Translations under genes and position numbers: made by a program
Shown: one piece after another, positions 39,225 to 46,908 of the stretch
How positions within the stretch are numbered: the stretch's first letter is position 1
Layout of the letters: each line of letters begins with the position of its first letter
The notes under the pieces: generated by a model
What the model saw: only the letters and a program-made list of their open reading frames with translations
Databases searched by the model: none
Told to the model about the DNA's origin: nothing
From: Maioricimonas rarisocia
GTDB lineage: Bacteria > Planctomycetota > Planctomycetia > Planctomycetales > Planctomycetaceae
DNA length: 64,000 nucleotides
Reading direction: 5' to 3'
Assembly: GCF_007747795.1 (NCBI RefSeq)
Contig: NZ_CP036275.1
Location: 1,912,001 to 1,976,000 of the forward strand

Positions 39225-39374
39225 GCACGAAGTGCAAGTGAATGACCGGGCTGACAGGAATGTTCGCCCCACGGAGGCACGGCCGCCGTTCAGGAACATC
39301 CGCGGCATCATCTTGCGTCTGCGGTCAGTTGGCCTCGCGATGTATGCAGGCAAGCAGAGCTGGAGCGACCCACC
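39225..39374 (+). repeat. Diverged 150-bp intergenic element, copy 2
   Basis: Second copy of the element at 38831-38982, in the same orientation. Contains GGCTGACAGGAATGTTCGCC (39249-39268), the diverged form of the copy 1 hairpin. Confidence 0.5.
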
Positions 39375-39386
39375 ACGTTCGATCAG

Positions 39387-39410
39387 GTGGGGCAGGCATT
39401 CCTGCCTGCC
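39387..39410 (-). repeat. Inverted copy of the 24-bp GGCAG hairpin
   Basis: GGCAGGCAGGAATGCCTGCC on the minus strand, followed by CCAC; it matches the copy 1 hairpin (38856-38879) at about 22 of 24 positions in inverted orientation. Confidence 0.6.
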
Positions 39411-39935
39411 CTGACGCTCACCGGCGGGATAACTCCTGCACTGCTGCAGAACCCCGTCCGTTCGGTTCCAACCGGCTGGACGCGGATTGGCTTCCCACAT
39501 CTGTGACGGAGAAAGATCAGTCCCTGGTGGGAAACGATCCCGGTGGGATTTGTGCGCCAGGACCGGCGACGGGGATTGTGGCGACGCTTCGCTGATTCCT
39601 GCAACTTTTTATCTTGTCGAGCTGTCACATTCGTGATACTCATGAAGAGAAGTCTTTCTCGACTTTTCAATGGGCCATTTCATGACGACGCATTCTCGTC
39701 AACTCTTGCGCGCGTCTGCGCTGCCGGTTTCGAGCCGCTCCGGCTGCACGCTGATGGCCCGACTGCCTTGGCAGCTTCTGTGGCCCCCGGATCCCGCTTC
39801 CCGCCAGGGGATTTACCGGGACGATGCATCCTTTCCCGCAGCTGTTCAACGCTGCTTCGGACTCAGTTCTCTTACGTCTGCCGTCTCGCAGACGTCTTTT
39901 CTGTCGCGTTGTTCTCCTGTTCGACGGAGGTTCTC

Positions 39936-40904
39936 ATGCTGGGCCAGACGACCCGTTCCCGAAATGGATTCACGCTGATCGAATTACTTGTCGTTATTGC
40001 CATCATCGCGATTCTGATTGCGCTGCTGCTGCCCGCGGTACAGCAGGCGCGGGAGGCGGCCCGCCGCACCCAGTGCCGCAATAACCTCAAGCAGATGGCA
40101 CTGGCGCTGCACAACTACCACGACACCAGTGGCGGGTTTCCGCCGGGCAACATGGTGAACCTCGACGACACGACGACCTGGCCGCGCGATCCGAACGTGT
40201 CGAACCAGATCTTCGGGGCGTTCGGCTGGTCGGCCTATATCCTTCCACAGTTGGACGCGGCGAACGTCTATAACCTGATCAACTTCAGCCTGCCGGCCTA
40301 TGTGGAAGAGATCGAGGATATGCCGGGGACGACGCCGACGCTTCGGCAGCAACTCGGCAACGTCGCGAACCGGGAGGCTTCGTATGCGCAGCCGTCCGCG
40401 TTCGTCTGTCCCTCGAGTCACACGATCAACTGGCCGACGACACGGTACAAGGACTACGCGATCAATGGTGGCCTGGGGCGGTGCTGCGTCGAGCGAAACC
40501 TGAACAGCACGGAAGGGATGGCGTACATCAACAGTTTCGTGCGGTTTCGCGACGTCACCGATGGCACGTCGAATACACTGCTGCTGCTGGAGCTTCCCAA
40601 CTGGGCTCCCCATTCGTGGTGCCTGAAGGAATACCCCTGCAACCCGTTCTTCTTCGTCAATCACCAGTCGCAGGGGTACGTGAGCGCCGGCCGGGGGACA
40701 CCGGGGACAAGCGGATACCGGCCGCTGCCTCCCAACGATCCGTACATCGCCGACACGCGAGGGTCGTACAGCGATCACGAAGGAGGCGTCCAGGTCGCGA
40801 TGGCGGACGGCGCGGTCCGTTTCGTGTCCGACAACGTCGACTATCTGACGTACCAGGCCGCCTTCACGCGCAGCGGCGAAGAGTCACTCTCGCTGTTTGA
40901 CTGA
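39936..40904 (+). CDS. DUF1559 pilin-like protein with type IV prepilin N-terminus
   Basis: 322 residues from the ATG at 39936, with ACGGAGG upstream; the frame is open from 39543. The N-terminus (RSRNGFTLIELLVVIAIIAI) is a prepilin/pseudopilin leader cut by PilD before Phe, followed by a long hydrophobic helix and the DUF1559 domain (SBP_bac_10-like) with the usual CRNNLKQMALALHNYHDT and the C-terminal VQVAMADGAVRFVSDNV. Such proteins are greatly expanded in Planctomycetes and are thought to form surface filaments or a secretion pseudopilus. A lipoprotein gene follows 60 bp later. Confidence 0.92.
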   Translation: MLGQTTRSRNGFTLIELLVVIAIIAILIALLLPAVQQAREAARRTQCRNNLKQMALALHNYHDTSGGFPPGNMVNLDDTTTWPRDPNVSNQIFGAFGWSAYILPQLDAANVYNLINFSLPAYVEEIEDMPGTTPTLRQQLGNVANREASYAQPSAFVCPSSHTINWPTTRYKDYAINGGLGRCCVERNLNSTEGMAYINSFVRFRDVTDGTSNTLLLLELPNWAPHSWCLKEYPCNPFFFVNHQSQGYVSAGRGTPGTSGYRPLPPNDPYIADTRGSYSDHEGGVQVAMADGAVRFVSDNVDYLTYQAAFTRSGEESLSLFD

Positions 40905-40964
40905 CCGATTGCCGCGGCTGAAGTGTTCGGTACTTCCAACTCTGATTCATCAGGGCCTCTGACG

Positions 40965-41438
40965 ATGCGCAGTGTGACTACGAACAAACGAGGCGTTTCG
41001 GCACCAGCGACGAGAAGATTCGCCCGGTCGGCTTTGTGCGGGCTGGTCCTCGTCGGGCTGGCCGCGTGCGGCGGGCGGGGGGATACGCCGGAACTGGCTC
41101 GCGTGAGAGGACGCGTGACGGTGAACGGTCAGCCTCTGACGGGATACATCGTGAACTTCATGCCGACCGGCGGCGGACGGCCCAGCGTGGGAGCGACCGG
41201 ACCGGACGGGGAGTTCGATCTGGACTACACGCTGAAGCAGAAAGGAGCCAAGGTCGGGACGCACAAGGTGTTCTTCATCTACGCTCCGGAAAGCCAGTCG
41301 GCGGCGATGGCGGCAGACCGGGGAGAGCTGCCGGACGATGTGCGTCAGATCGTGAAGAAGTACGGCGACATGGATACGACGCCGCTGAAAGTGGAGGTGA
41401 CACCGGAGAAAGACGAGTACCTGATTGAGCTGGAGTGA
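40965..41438 (+). CDS. Small lipoprotein, planctomycete transthyretin-like
   Basis: 157 residues from the ATG at 40965. Lipobox ending LAAC (Cys at about residue 34, CGGRGDT) after a hydrophobic signal. The rest is a single Ig/transthyretin-like beta domain (VRGRVTVNGQPLTGYIVNFM, GPDGEFDLDYTL, THKVFFIYAP), ending TPEKDEYLIELE. This family regularly follows DUF1559 genes in Planctomycetes; here the genes are 60 bp apart. Probably anchored in the outer or inner membrane and involved with the pilin-like surface system. Confidence 0.78.
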   Translation: MRSVTTNKRGVSAPATRRFARSALCGLVLVGLAACGGRGDTPELARVRGRVTVNGQPLTGYIVNFMPTGGGRPSVGATGPDGEFDLDYTLKQKGAKVGTHKVFFIYAPESQSAAMAADRGELPDDVRQIVKKYGDMDTTPLKVEVTPEKDEYLIELE

Positions 41439-41713
41439 GGGGGGCTGGCGATGGGACATCCCAGCTGGGGCCGTGACACGTGAAGGTTACCGGTGCGTGA
41501 AGATTGCATTCAATGCGGCCGGTCTCTTCAACGCCTGATCACGCCCCAGCCACCCATCGATCGCAGCCGGTGCGCTTTACGCTTCGGGACGGTCGACATC
41601 TGCGATGCCGGGACCAGTCTCAGCCTGCGTCTCTGCTGCGCCTGCGCTGGAGCTGACGCACCGGGCTCGCCTGTTGTTCGGTTCGCGCGGCTCAGACGTT
41701 TGCCGCGGCACGC
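41439..41713. other. Intergenic, with diverged copies of dispersed repeats
   Basis: 275 bases with no gene. 41604-41628 matches the TGGGACCAGTCCCAGCCTAC region of the 60-kb repeats with a few changes, and 41649-41672 is a degenerate CCGGAGC palindrome. Confidence 0.45.
41649..41672 (-). repeat. Degenerate copy D of the dispersed palindrome
   Basis: GGAGCTGACGCACCGGGCTC and four further bases match the core of copies B and C at 21 of 24 positions. Confidence 0.45.
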
Positions 41714-41848
41714 TCATTCGTCTTCTCCCAGGGACGCCAGCAGGCGGCGGATGTCCAGTGCGCCGAGGATCGTCACGGCGACCGACAGCACGGCGAACAT
41801 CGCGAGGACGGCGATGAGGACGATCTGCCAGATGAGTTCCCAGTTCAT
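41714..41848 (-). CDS. 44-residue single-helix membrane protein
   Basis: Too short for the usual cut-offs. ATG at 41846-41848 to TGA at 41714: MNWELIWQIVLIAVLAMFAV continues through LSVAVTILGALDIRRLLASL and ends GEDE. One transmembrane helix, inside or outside end carrying a basic DIRRLL stretch and an acidic tail. Lies 90 bp after the sodium:solute symporter stop on the same strand, a setting where small accessory subunits of SSS transporters are known in other bacteria. No strong ribosome-binding site (GACACCTGG precedes it). The relation to the transporter is an inference; the ORF could be chance, but the hydrophobic pattern and codon use look genuine. Confidence 0.55.
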   Translation of the reverse strand: MNWELIWQIVLIAVLAMFAVLSVAVTILGALDIRRLLASLGEDE

Positions 41849-41925
41849 TGCCAGGTGTCTTTCGTTTATCTGATACGTTTCGGGCGGCCCGCCGGACGCA
41901 GCCGGTGGGGATTTGTATCGGGTTT

Positions 41926-41959
41926 ATCACCCCGGAGCTCACGCTCCGGACTCGCCTGC
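41926..41959 (-). repeat. Dispersed palindromic repeat, copy C, encoding the symporter C-terminus
   Basis: 34 bases identical to copy B. It contains the last codons of the symporter gene and its TGA (41939-41941), so the repeat was captured as coding DNA. Confidence 0.8.
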
Positions 41960-43543
41960 AGACGATTCGGGCTCGGCGGCGCGGTCGGGGCGGATGAGGG
42001 AGCCGGCGACGGTCAGGACGATGGCGATGCCGACGGTGAGCAGACCGATCTGGGGGCTGGTCAGGCGTTCGATCCACTGGCCGTCGGCAGTCTGGTATTT
42101 CAGTCCGGAGGCGATCTGGATCGGCTCCAGGCCGAAGAGCATCAACAGTCCCGACAGCAGACCCAGCAGGGCCCCGAACGAGCTGGTTTGCTTCCAGTAG
42201 ATGCCCAGCATGAGGATCACGAACGCCCCGGTGAAGTAGATCCCGCCGGTGACGGCCATGTAGTCCCAGATGTCTTCCCGTCCTTTGTAGAACAGGCTCC
42301 AGTAGAGGACGTAGCCCCCCATCAGCACGATGAGGATGCGGGTGAGTCGGACGCGGGCGGCGGTCGGCATCGGTTCGCGGCGGAGCGGCGCGACGATGTC
42401 CTGCGTGATGACCGAACTCCACGCCAGAAAGTACGAGTCGTGCGTCGACATGAAGGCGGCAATCATGCCGGCCGTCACGATCCCCAGGAGGATCGGCGGC
42501 AGCAGGCGTCCCATGAAGACCGGCATCGCGTACAGGTTGTTCAGCGGTGCGGGGCCGCCGTCGGCAGGAAAGAAGAGCGGCTCGAGGTCGGCGCCTGCCC
42601 CACTGCCGGTGATGAATACCAGAGCACAGATGCCCCAGAAGTAGGGGATGATGAACCGGACAGCAAATGAGATTGACGAAAGGCAGTACTGCCGGCGGAC
42701 CGCCTGTTCGCTCTCCATTGCCAGGGCGCGGGCGACGGCGGTCGGCCAGACGGCGCTGCCGACGAAGCCGGCGGTGATCAGCATCCAGAAGACGTAGCTC
42801 CACCCGAAGCCGGCCCCCTCGACGGTCGGATCGAAGCCGGCGACACCGAGCTGCTGGTGGACGGTCTCGAAGATGTGTGTCCAGCCGAGCGAGACGACGG
42901 CGATGCCGGTTGCCAGCAGCAGGCCGAACGACAGCACGACGAACTGCACGTAGTCGGTCAGCACGACGGAGATCATTCCGCCCAGCGTCGTATAGCTGAG
43001 GACGAGTGTGAGCAGCCCGACCATCACCCATTTGAGGGCGGCTCCTTCGGAGGCCATTCCGGTCACGCCCACGATGAACATCGAGCCTGCCTTGAGGAAC
43101 AGGCCCATGTTGAGAACGCCGGCAAGGACGAGGATGATGCCGCCGAGGATGCGGATCTTCCTGTTGAAGCGTTTCTCGTAGAACTCGGGGATGGTGAGGA
43201 CTTCCATTCGCCGCAGCGGGCCGACGATGAAGCCGGTCAGTCCGACGAACAGCGTGGCGACGCCGGCGATGACCGCCATGTGAAAGGCCGCGAAGCCTCC
43301 GGTGAACCCTTTCTGTGCGGAGTACATCACCGTCACCAGGCCGAGTTCGGTGCCGGTCATGGTGGCGACGCCGAGCCAGGGCCCGACCTTACGCCCCGCA
43401 CCGATGTAGTTCTCCATCGAGCCGGCAAAGCGGTTGACCATCACGCCGATGACGAGCGAGACGCTCAGGTAGACGACGACGATGACGGTGTCGAGGGTCG
43501 TGAAGTTGGTTTGACTGAGGGCTGCTGCGGCCGCTTCATTCAT
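41939..43543 (-). CDS. Sodium:solute symporter (SSS family)
   Basis: 534 residues with about 13 transmembrane helices, periplasmic N-terminus and the SSS core (GVATMTGTELGLVTVMY near 58, GLTGFIVGPLRRMEVLTIPE near 103, ALAMESEQAVRR and the helix GMIAAFMSTHDSYFLAWSS around 350-370). Transports a sugar, sialic-acid-like or carboxylate substrate with sodium; the gene lies 54 bp after a sulfatase on the same strand, so a desulfated sugar is a plausible cargo. The last codons (GESGA, stop) lie within the dispersed palindromic repeat, so the C-terminus has been altered by it. Confidence 0.9.
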   Translation of the reverse strand: MNEAAAAALSQTNFTTLDTVIVVVYLSVSLVIGVMVNRFAGSMENYIGAGRKVGPWLGVATMTGTELGLVTVMYSAQKGFTGGFAAFHMAVIAGVATLFVGLTGFIVGPLRRMEVLTIPEFYEKRFNRKIRILGGIILVLAGVLNMGLFLKAGSMFIVGVTGMASEGAALKWVMVGLLTLVLSYTTLGGMISVVLTDYVQFVVLSFGLLLATGIAVVSLGWTHIFETVHQQLGVAGFDPTVEGAGFGWSYVFWMLITAGFVGSAVWPTAVARALAMESEQAVRRQYCLSSISFAVRFIIPYFWGICALVFITGSGAGADLEPLFFPADGGPAPLNNLYAMPVFMGRLLPPILLGIVTAGMIAAFMSTHDSYFLAWSSVITQDIVAPLRREPMPTAARVRLTRILIVLMGGYVLYWSLFYKGREDIWDYMAVTGGIYFTGAFVILMLGIYWKQTSSFGALLGLLSGLLMLFGLEPIQIASGLKYQTADGQWIERLTSPQIGLLTVGIAIVLTVAGSLIRPDRAAEPESSAGESGA

Positions 43544-43597
43544 GGGAGGGGCATCTCGTGGTGGGCTGTGCTGTGACAGTCGAAGTGCGGGGAAGAA

Positions 43598-45013
43598 TCA
43601 GAACGAGCGTTGCCAGCCGGAGAACGCTTCGGTCAGGCCACGCACGCGATCGGTGTGGGATTCGGCGAGGTCGTGTGCTTCGGCCGGGTCGCTGGCGAGG
43701 TTGTAAAGCTGCCAGGGCTGGTCCGGCCGTTCGCGGACGATCTTCCAGTTTCCCTGACGGAGTGCCGCGTGCCGACGGTACTGGAAGACGAGCGATTCGT
43801 GCGGCGACGGGGCGCCCTCGGTAAGGACCGGCAGCGGGTTGCGGCCGTCGAATGTGCGGTCATCCGGAAGAGGCGCGCCGGCCAGCTCGGCTGAGGCGAT
43901 CAGCAGGTCGGGGGACCAGAGCGGCTGGTCAACGACGGTGCCGGGGGGGATGTGTCCGGGCCAGCGGGCCATGGCGACAACGCGGAGGCCTCCTTCCCAG
44001 CAGGTGACGCCGCCGTGGCGGAGCGGCTCGTTGGAGCCGACGTCGAGACCTTCGCGACCCAGGCGAAACGCGCCGTTGTCGGACATGAAGAAGACGAAGG
44101 TGTTCTCGGCGACTTCTGCATCGTCCAGCACATCGAGGACGCGGCCGATCGCCTCGTCGAGTGCCGTCACCACGGCCATGTATCGACGGTAGGGATCGGT
44201 CTCATCCGGTCCGAACTCGTACGCGTCGAAGGCCCGGTCGGGAGCCTGCCAGATGTTCGGTTCTCCCGGCGGCTTGTTGCCGGCGACGGGAAAGTGGGGG
44301 GCGTTGAACGGCAGGTAACAGAACCATGGGCGATCGGCAGCGGTGTGACGCTGGATGAAGTCGATCGCGGCATCGGCGAAGAGGTCGGTTGTGTACTTCC
44401 CTTCGCGGTGGAGCTTCTCGGTGCCGCGGTAGAGGTCGTGCTTCTCGCGGTAATTGTGGCGGTAGTAGTCGCAGTTGCCGGACGCATGTCCGAGGAACTC
44501 GTCGAAGCCGCGCTCGGTCGGGCGGGAGCCGGGAGCGAACCCGATGTTCCACTTGCCGAAGCAGCCGGCCACATACGGCGTGGGGGCACGACTGAGAATC
44601 TGCGGGATGAGGATTTCATCGTGGTCGAGACCGATGCCGTAATTGCCTGCGACGCCGGCAAGCTGATCGATCAGGCCGTGCCGCTGGGGAATGCGACCGG
44701 TCAGCAGCGAAGCTCTGGAGACGGTGCAGGTGGGAGAAGCGGTGTAGAAGGCGGTCAGCCGGGTCCCCTGCTCTGCCAACTGATCGAGCCGCGGCGTGAG
44801 GATTGGAGAGTCGGGGTTGTAGCTGACCAGGTCGCCGTAGCCGAGGTTGTCGGCGGTGATGATGAGGATGTTGGGAGGGGGATCGGCCGCTGGTTCAGCG
44901 CGGCTGATGCAGGCTGTCAGCAGCAGGATCAGGAGCGGGGCGATGACCGGGAACGGACTGTGGCAGGTCGCCGGTCCGCTTGCGAAGAAAAATGGTAGTC
45001 GGCCACTCATCAT
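43598..45013 (-). CDS. Sulfatase family protein with CTVSR instead of CxPxR
   Basis: 471 residues; signal to about 40 with LLTAC at 31-35 as a possible lipobox. Sulfatase motifs: ADNLGYGD at 54-61, the activation site CTVSR at 96-100, the KWN/GFAPGSRPTERGFDEFLG region, and SDNGAF in the C-terminal half. The standard signature is C-x-P-x-R; here Val occupies the Pro position. Cys and Arg remain, so formylglycine conversion may still work, though less usual. It is followed 54 bp later by the SSS symporter, suggesting linked desulfation and uptake. It may be a different sulfatase subfamily or a related esterase. Confidence 0.85.
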   Translation of the reverse strand: MMSGRLPFFFASGPATCHSPFPVIAPLLILLLTACISRAEPAADPPPNILIITADNLGYGDLVSYNPDSPILTPRLDQLAEQGTRLTAFYTASPTCTVSRASLLTGRIPQRHGLIDQLAGVAGNYGIGLDHDEILIPQILSRAPTPYVAGCFGKWNIGFAPGSRPTERGFDEFLGHASGNCDYYRHNYREKHDLYRGTEKLHREGKYTTDLFADAAIDFIQRHTAADRPWFCYLPFNAPHFPVAGNKPPGEPNIWQAPDRAFDAYEFGPDETDPYRRYMAVVTALDEAIGRVLDVLDDAEVAENTFVFFMSDNGAFRLGREGLDVGSNEPLRHGGVTCWEGGLRVVAMARWPGHIPPGTVVDQPLWSPDLLIASAELAGAPLPDDRTFDGRNPLPVLTEGAPSPHESLVFQYRRHAALRQGNWKIVRERPDQPWQLYNLASDPAEAHDLAESHTDRVRGLTEAFSGWQRSF

Positions 45014-45357
45014 GAAGGCCTCCTCGTCGGGCAGCCGGCCGGCATGACCGGAGCGCAGGACGGGCCGGGCGGCGGCGGTGCGAAATCTGAACCGACAGTG
45101 TGGCGGGCGTCTCGCGGAGGGTCAAACGAGTGCCAGCCGGTCGATCAGGTGCGAAGCGGCAGATCCTGCCGGTGAAAGTGTTAAGTTTTCGTTCAGAAGT
45201 TGATTGTGAGTGTTGAGTCGACTTTGCGGCGTCGATGAAAGAGACGGGTGATTCCGATTGGGAGGCGCGGGGAGGCTGTGCGGGTCCATGCTTCAGCAAC
45301 AGTGCCGAGGGGAACGAACGAACCAGATCGCGGAATCGAGACGTAACCGGGACGAAG
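45014..45357. other. Divergent promoter region, sulfatase / porin
   Basis: 344 bases between the divergent sulfatase and porin genes. The stretch 45179-45235 is AT-rich (GTTAAGTTTTCGTTCAGAAG), suiting one or both promoters. No operator or repeat was recognised. Confidence 0.35.
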
Positions 45358-46887
45358 ATGACACGCACTCGAGCCATTGCCACGGCAATTCTGACAGTTC
45401 TGATCGGCGCCGGTACGGGATCGGCCCTGTTCGCGGAGGATGCGCCACTGGCATCCGGAGGCGACTCTGCGGTATGGGCCGCTGATGCCACCGGTCCCTT
45501 TGCGGACGACGCCTCTCACAGCGCCGAGGGTGCAGAGCCGGCCGGGTACTACGACATGCCCGAGCCGCCGGCTGAAGATCCGCTGGCCGAGCTGCAGCAG
45601 AAGTTCGACGCTCTGGCCTCCGAGTGGGAAGACCACAAGGAGGAGCTGGACAAGAAGGCGGCGGATGCGAAGAAGAAACCGACCTTCCACATCGGCGGTC
45701 GAATTCACCTGGACTACTGGAGCTTCCCGCACGCGAGCCCGGGGATCGGATTTTTCGAGCATTCGGACCCGGGAGACGCGGATTTCGGAGCTGATCCGGA
45801 GGATGCATTTCGCTTTCGCCGGATCCGGCTGGAGATGCGGGGAGACATTCTCGAGACGATGAATTACCGGCTGCAGATCGACTTCGCCGCTCCGGGCGTC
45901 GGAGAAATGAAGGACGTCTGGGTCGGGTTCAAGGAACTGCCGGGCAATCAGGATCTGCGGATCGGAAACCAGAAGCGCCCGCTCGGCCTGGACCATCTGA
46001 ACAGCAGCCGTTTCAACGTCTTCCTCGAGCGTCCGTTCGTGATCGAGACGTTCAACTCCGATGCCCGCCGGTTGGGCATCACGATGTACGGCAACAATTC
46101 CGACGACAGCCTGGGCTGGGCGTACGGTGTCTACAATCTGGAAAACATCAAGAGCGACGGCGAGTACCGGGGCGACAGCCTGCAGCTGAGTGGTAATGCC
46201 CGGCTGTTCGGCAGTCCGTGGTACGATCAGACGTCAGGCGGACGAGGCTACTGGCACTGGGGCATTGCAGGAATGGTGGCCCGTCCGGATGGTGACAGCG
46301 GACCGGTCGACGAGAACTCGAACGAAGCCCGATTCAACACACGTCCCGAAGCCCGGTCAGAAAGTTCGTGGCTCGATACCGGCCGCATCGCGGGTGCCGA
46401 GTGGTACGAGATTCTCGGCTTCGAGTCGATCGTCAATGTTGGACCTGTGCAGGTGACCGGCGAGTACCAGTTGAACTGGGTGCAGCGGGACAATACCGGG
46501 CCGGACCTGTTCTATCATGGTGCCTACATCTACGTCGGCTACTTTCTGACCGGCGAGCACATTCCCTACAACCGCGGCAGCGGAACGATCGGCCGGGTCA
46601 AGCCGTTCGAGAACTTCTTCCTGGTCGACCGGTGCTTTGGCGGTCACGGTACGGGCTGGGGAGCGTGGCAGGTCGCGGCCCGCTACTCGTACCTGGACGT
46701 CTCGGATGCCGACGTACTTGGCGGAGTGGGGCATTCGATTACCGGGGCGCTGAACTGGCACTGGACGGCGTACTCGAAGCTGCAGATGAATGCGATCTAC
46801 GGCGAGATCGACGAGCACGCGGCCGTCGGCGGATTCACCGAGGGGGATTACTTCATCTTCGGTGCCCGCGTTGCGATCGACTTCTGA
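45358..46887 (+). CDS. Outer-membrane porin, OprO/OprP family
   Basis: 509 residues from the ATG at 45358 (MTRTRAIATAILTVLI), a Sec signal; the frame is open from 45235. After an Ala/Pro/Glu-rich segment, a short coiled coil (DPLAELQQKFDALASEWEDH) precedes the Porin_O_P barrel (about 115-509) with the signature HIGGRIHLDYWSFPH and RRIRLEMRGDILETMNYRLQ strands, ending GARVAIDF with a C-terminal aromatic as expected for barrel insertion. Named for phosphate and polyphosphate channels in Pseudomonas, but planctomycete members' substrates are unknown; here sulfatase and GH62 neighbours suggest a glycan or anion. Confidence 0.87.
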   Translation: MTRTRAIATAILTVLIGAGTGSALFAEDAPLASGGDSAVWAADATGPFADDASHSAEGAEPAGYYDMPEPPAEDPLAELQQKFDALASEWEDHKEELDKKAADAKKKPTFHIGGRIHLDYWSFPHASPGIGFFEHSDPGDADFGADPEDAFRFRRIRLEMRGDILETMNYRLQIDFAAPGVGEMKDVWVGFKELPGNQDLRIGNQKRPLGLDHLNSSRFNVFLERPFVIETFNSDARRLGITMYGNNSDDSLGWAYGVYNLENIKSDGEYRGDSLQLSGNARLFGSPWYDQTSGGRGYWHWGIAGMVARPDGDSGPVDENSNEARFNTRPEARSESSWLDTGRIAGAEWYEILGFESIVNVGPVQVTGEYQLNWVQRDNTGPDLFYHGAYIYVGYFLTGEHIPYNRGSGTIGRVKPFENFFLVDRCFGGHGTGWGAWQVAARYSYLDVSDADVLGGVGHSITGALNWHWTAYSKLQMNAIYGEIDEHAAVGGFTEGDYFIFGARVAIDF

Positions 46888-46908
46888 AGCGGTATTGCGT
46901 CGAGGGGG

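Larger units (their letters stand above)
38639..39935. other. Intergenic region made mostly of repeat-derived sequence
   Basis: About 1.3 kb between the sulfatase pair and the DUF1559 gene, with no credible gene. Its left part holds two diverged copies of a 150-bp element (38831-38982 and 39225-39374), an inverted 24-bp hairpin (39387-39410), a copy of the 36-bp stem-loop (39130-39165) and the CCGGAGC palindrome (39046-39079). The right part, about 39600-39670, is AT-rich (CTTTTTATCTTGTCGAG) and probably holds the DUF1559 promoter, leaving a leader of roughly 270 bases. Confidence 0.5.

Noticed and set aside
41577-43031. Long open frame (484 codons) on the minus strand overlapping the symporter
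   Set aside because: It is a shifted frame of the symporter gene, rich in Arg, Pro and His, with no domain; GC-rich codon bias keeps it open.
45170-45240. Possible second Pho box between the sulfatase and porin genes
   Set aside because: One TTAACA-like motif is present on the minus strand, but no second copy at 11-bp spacing.
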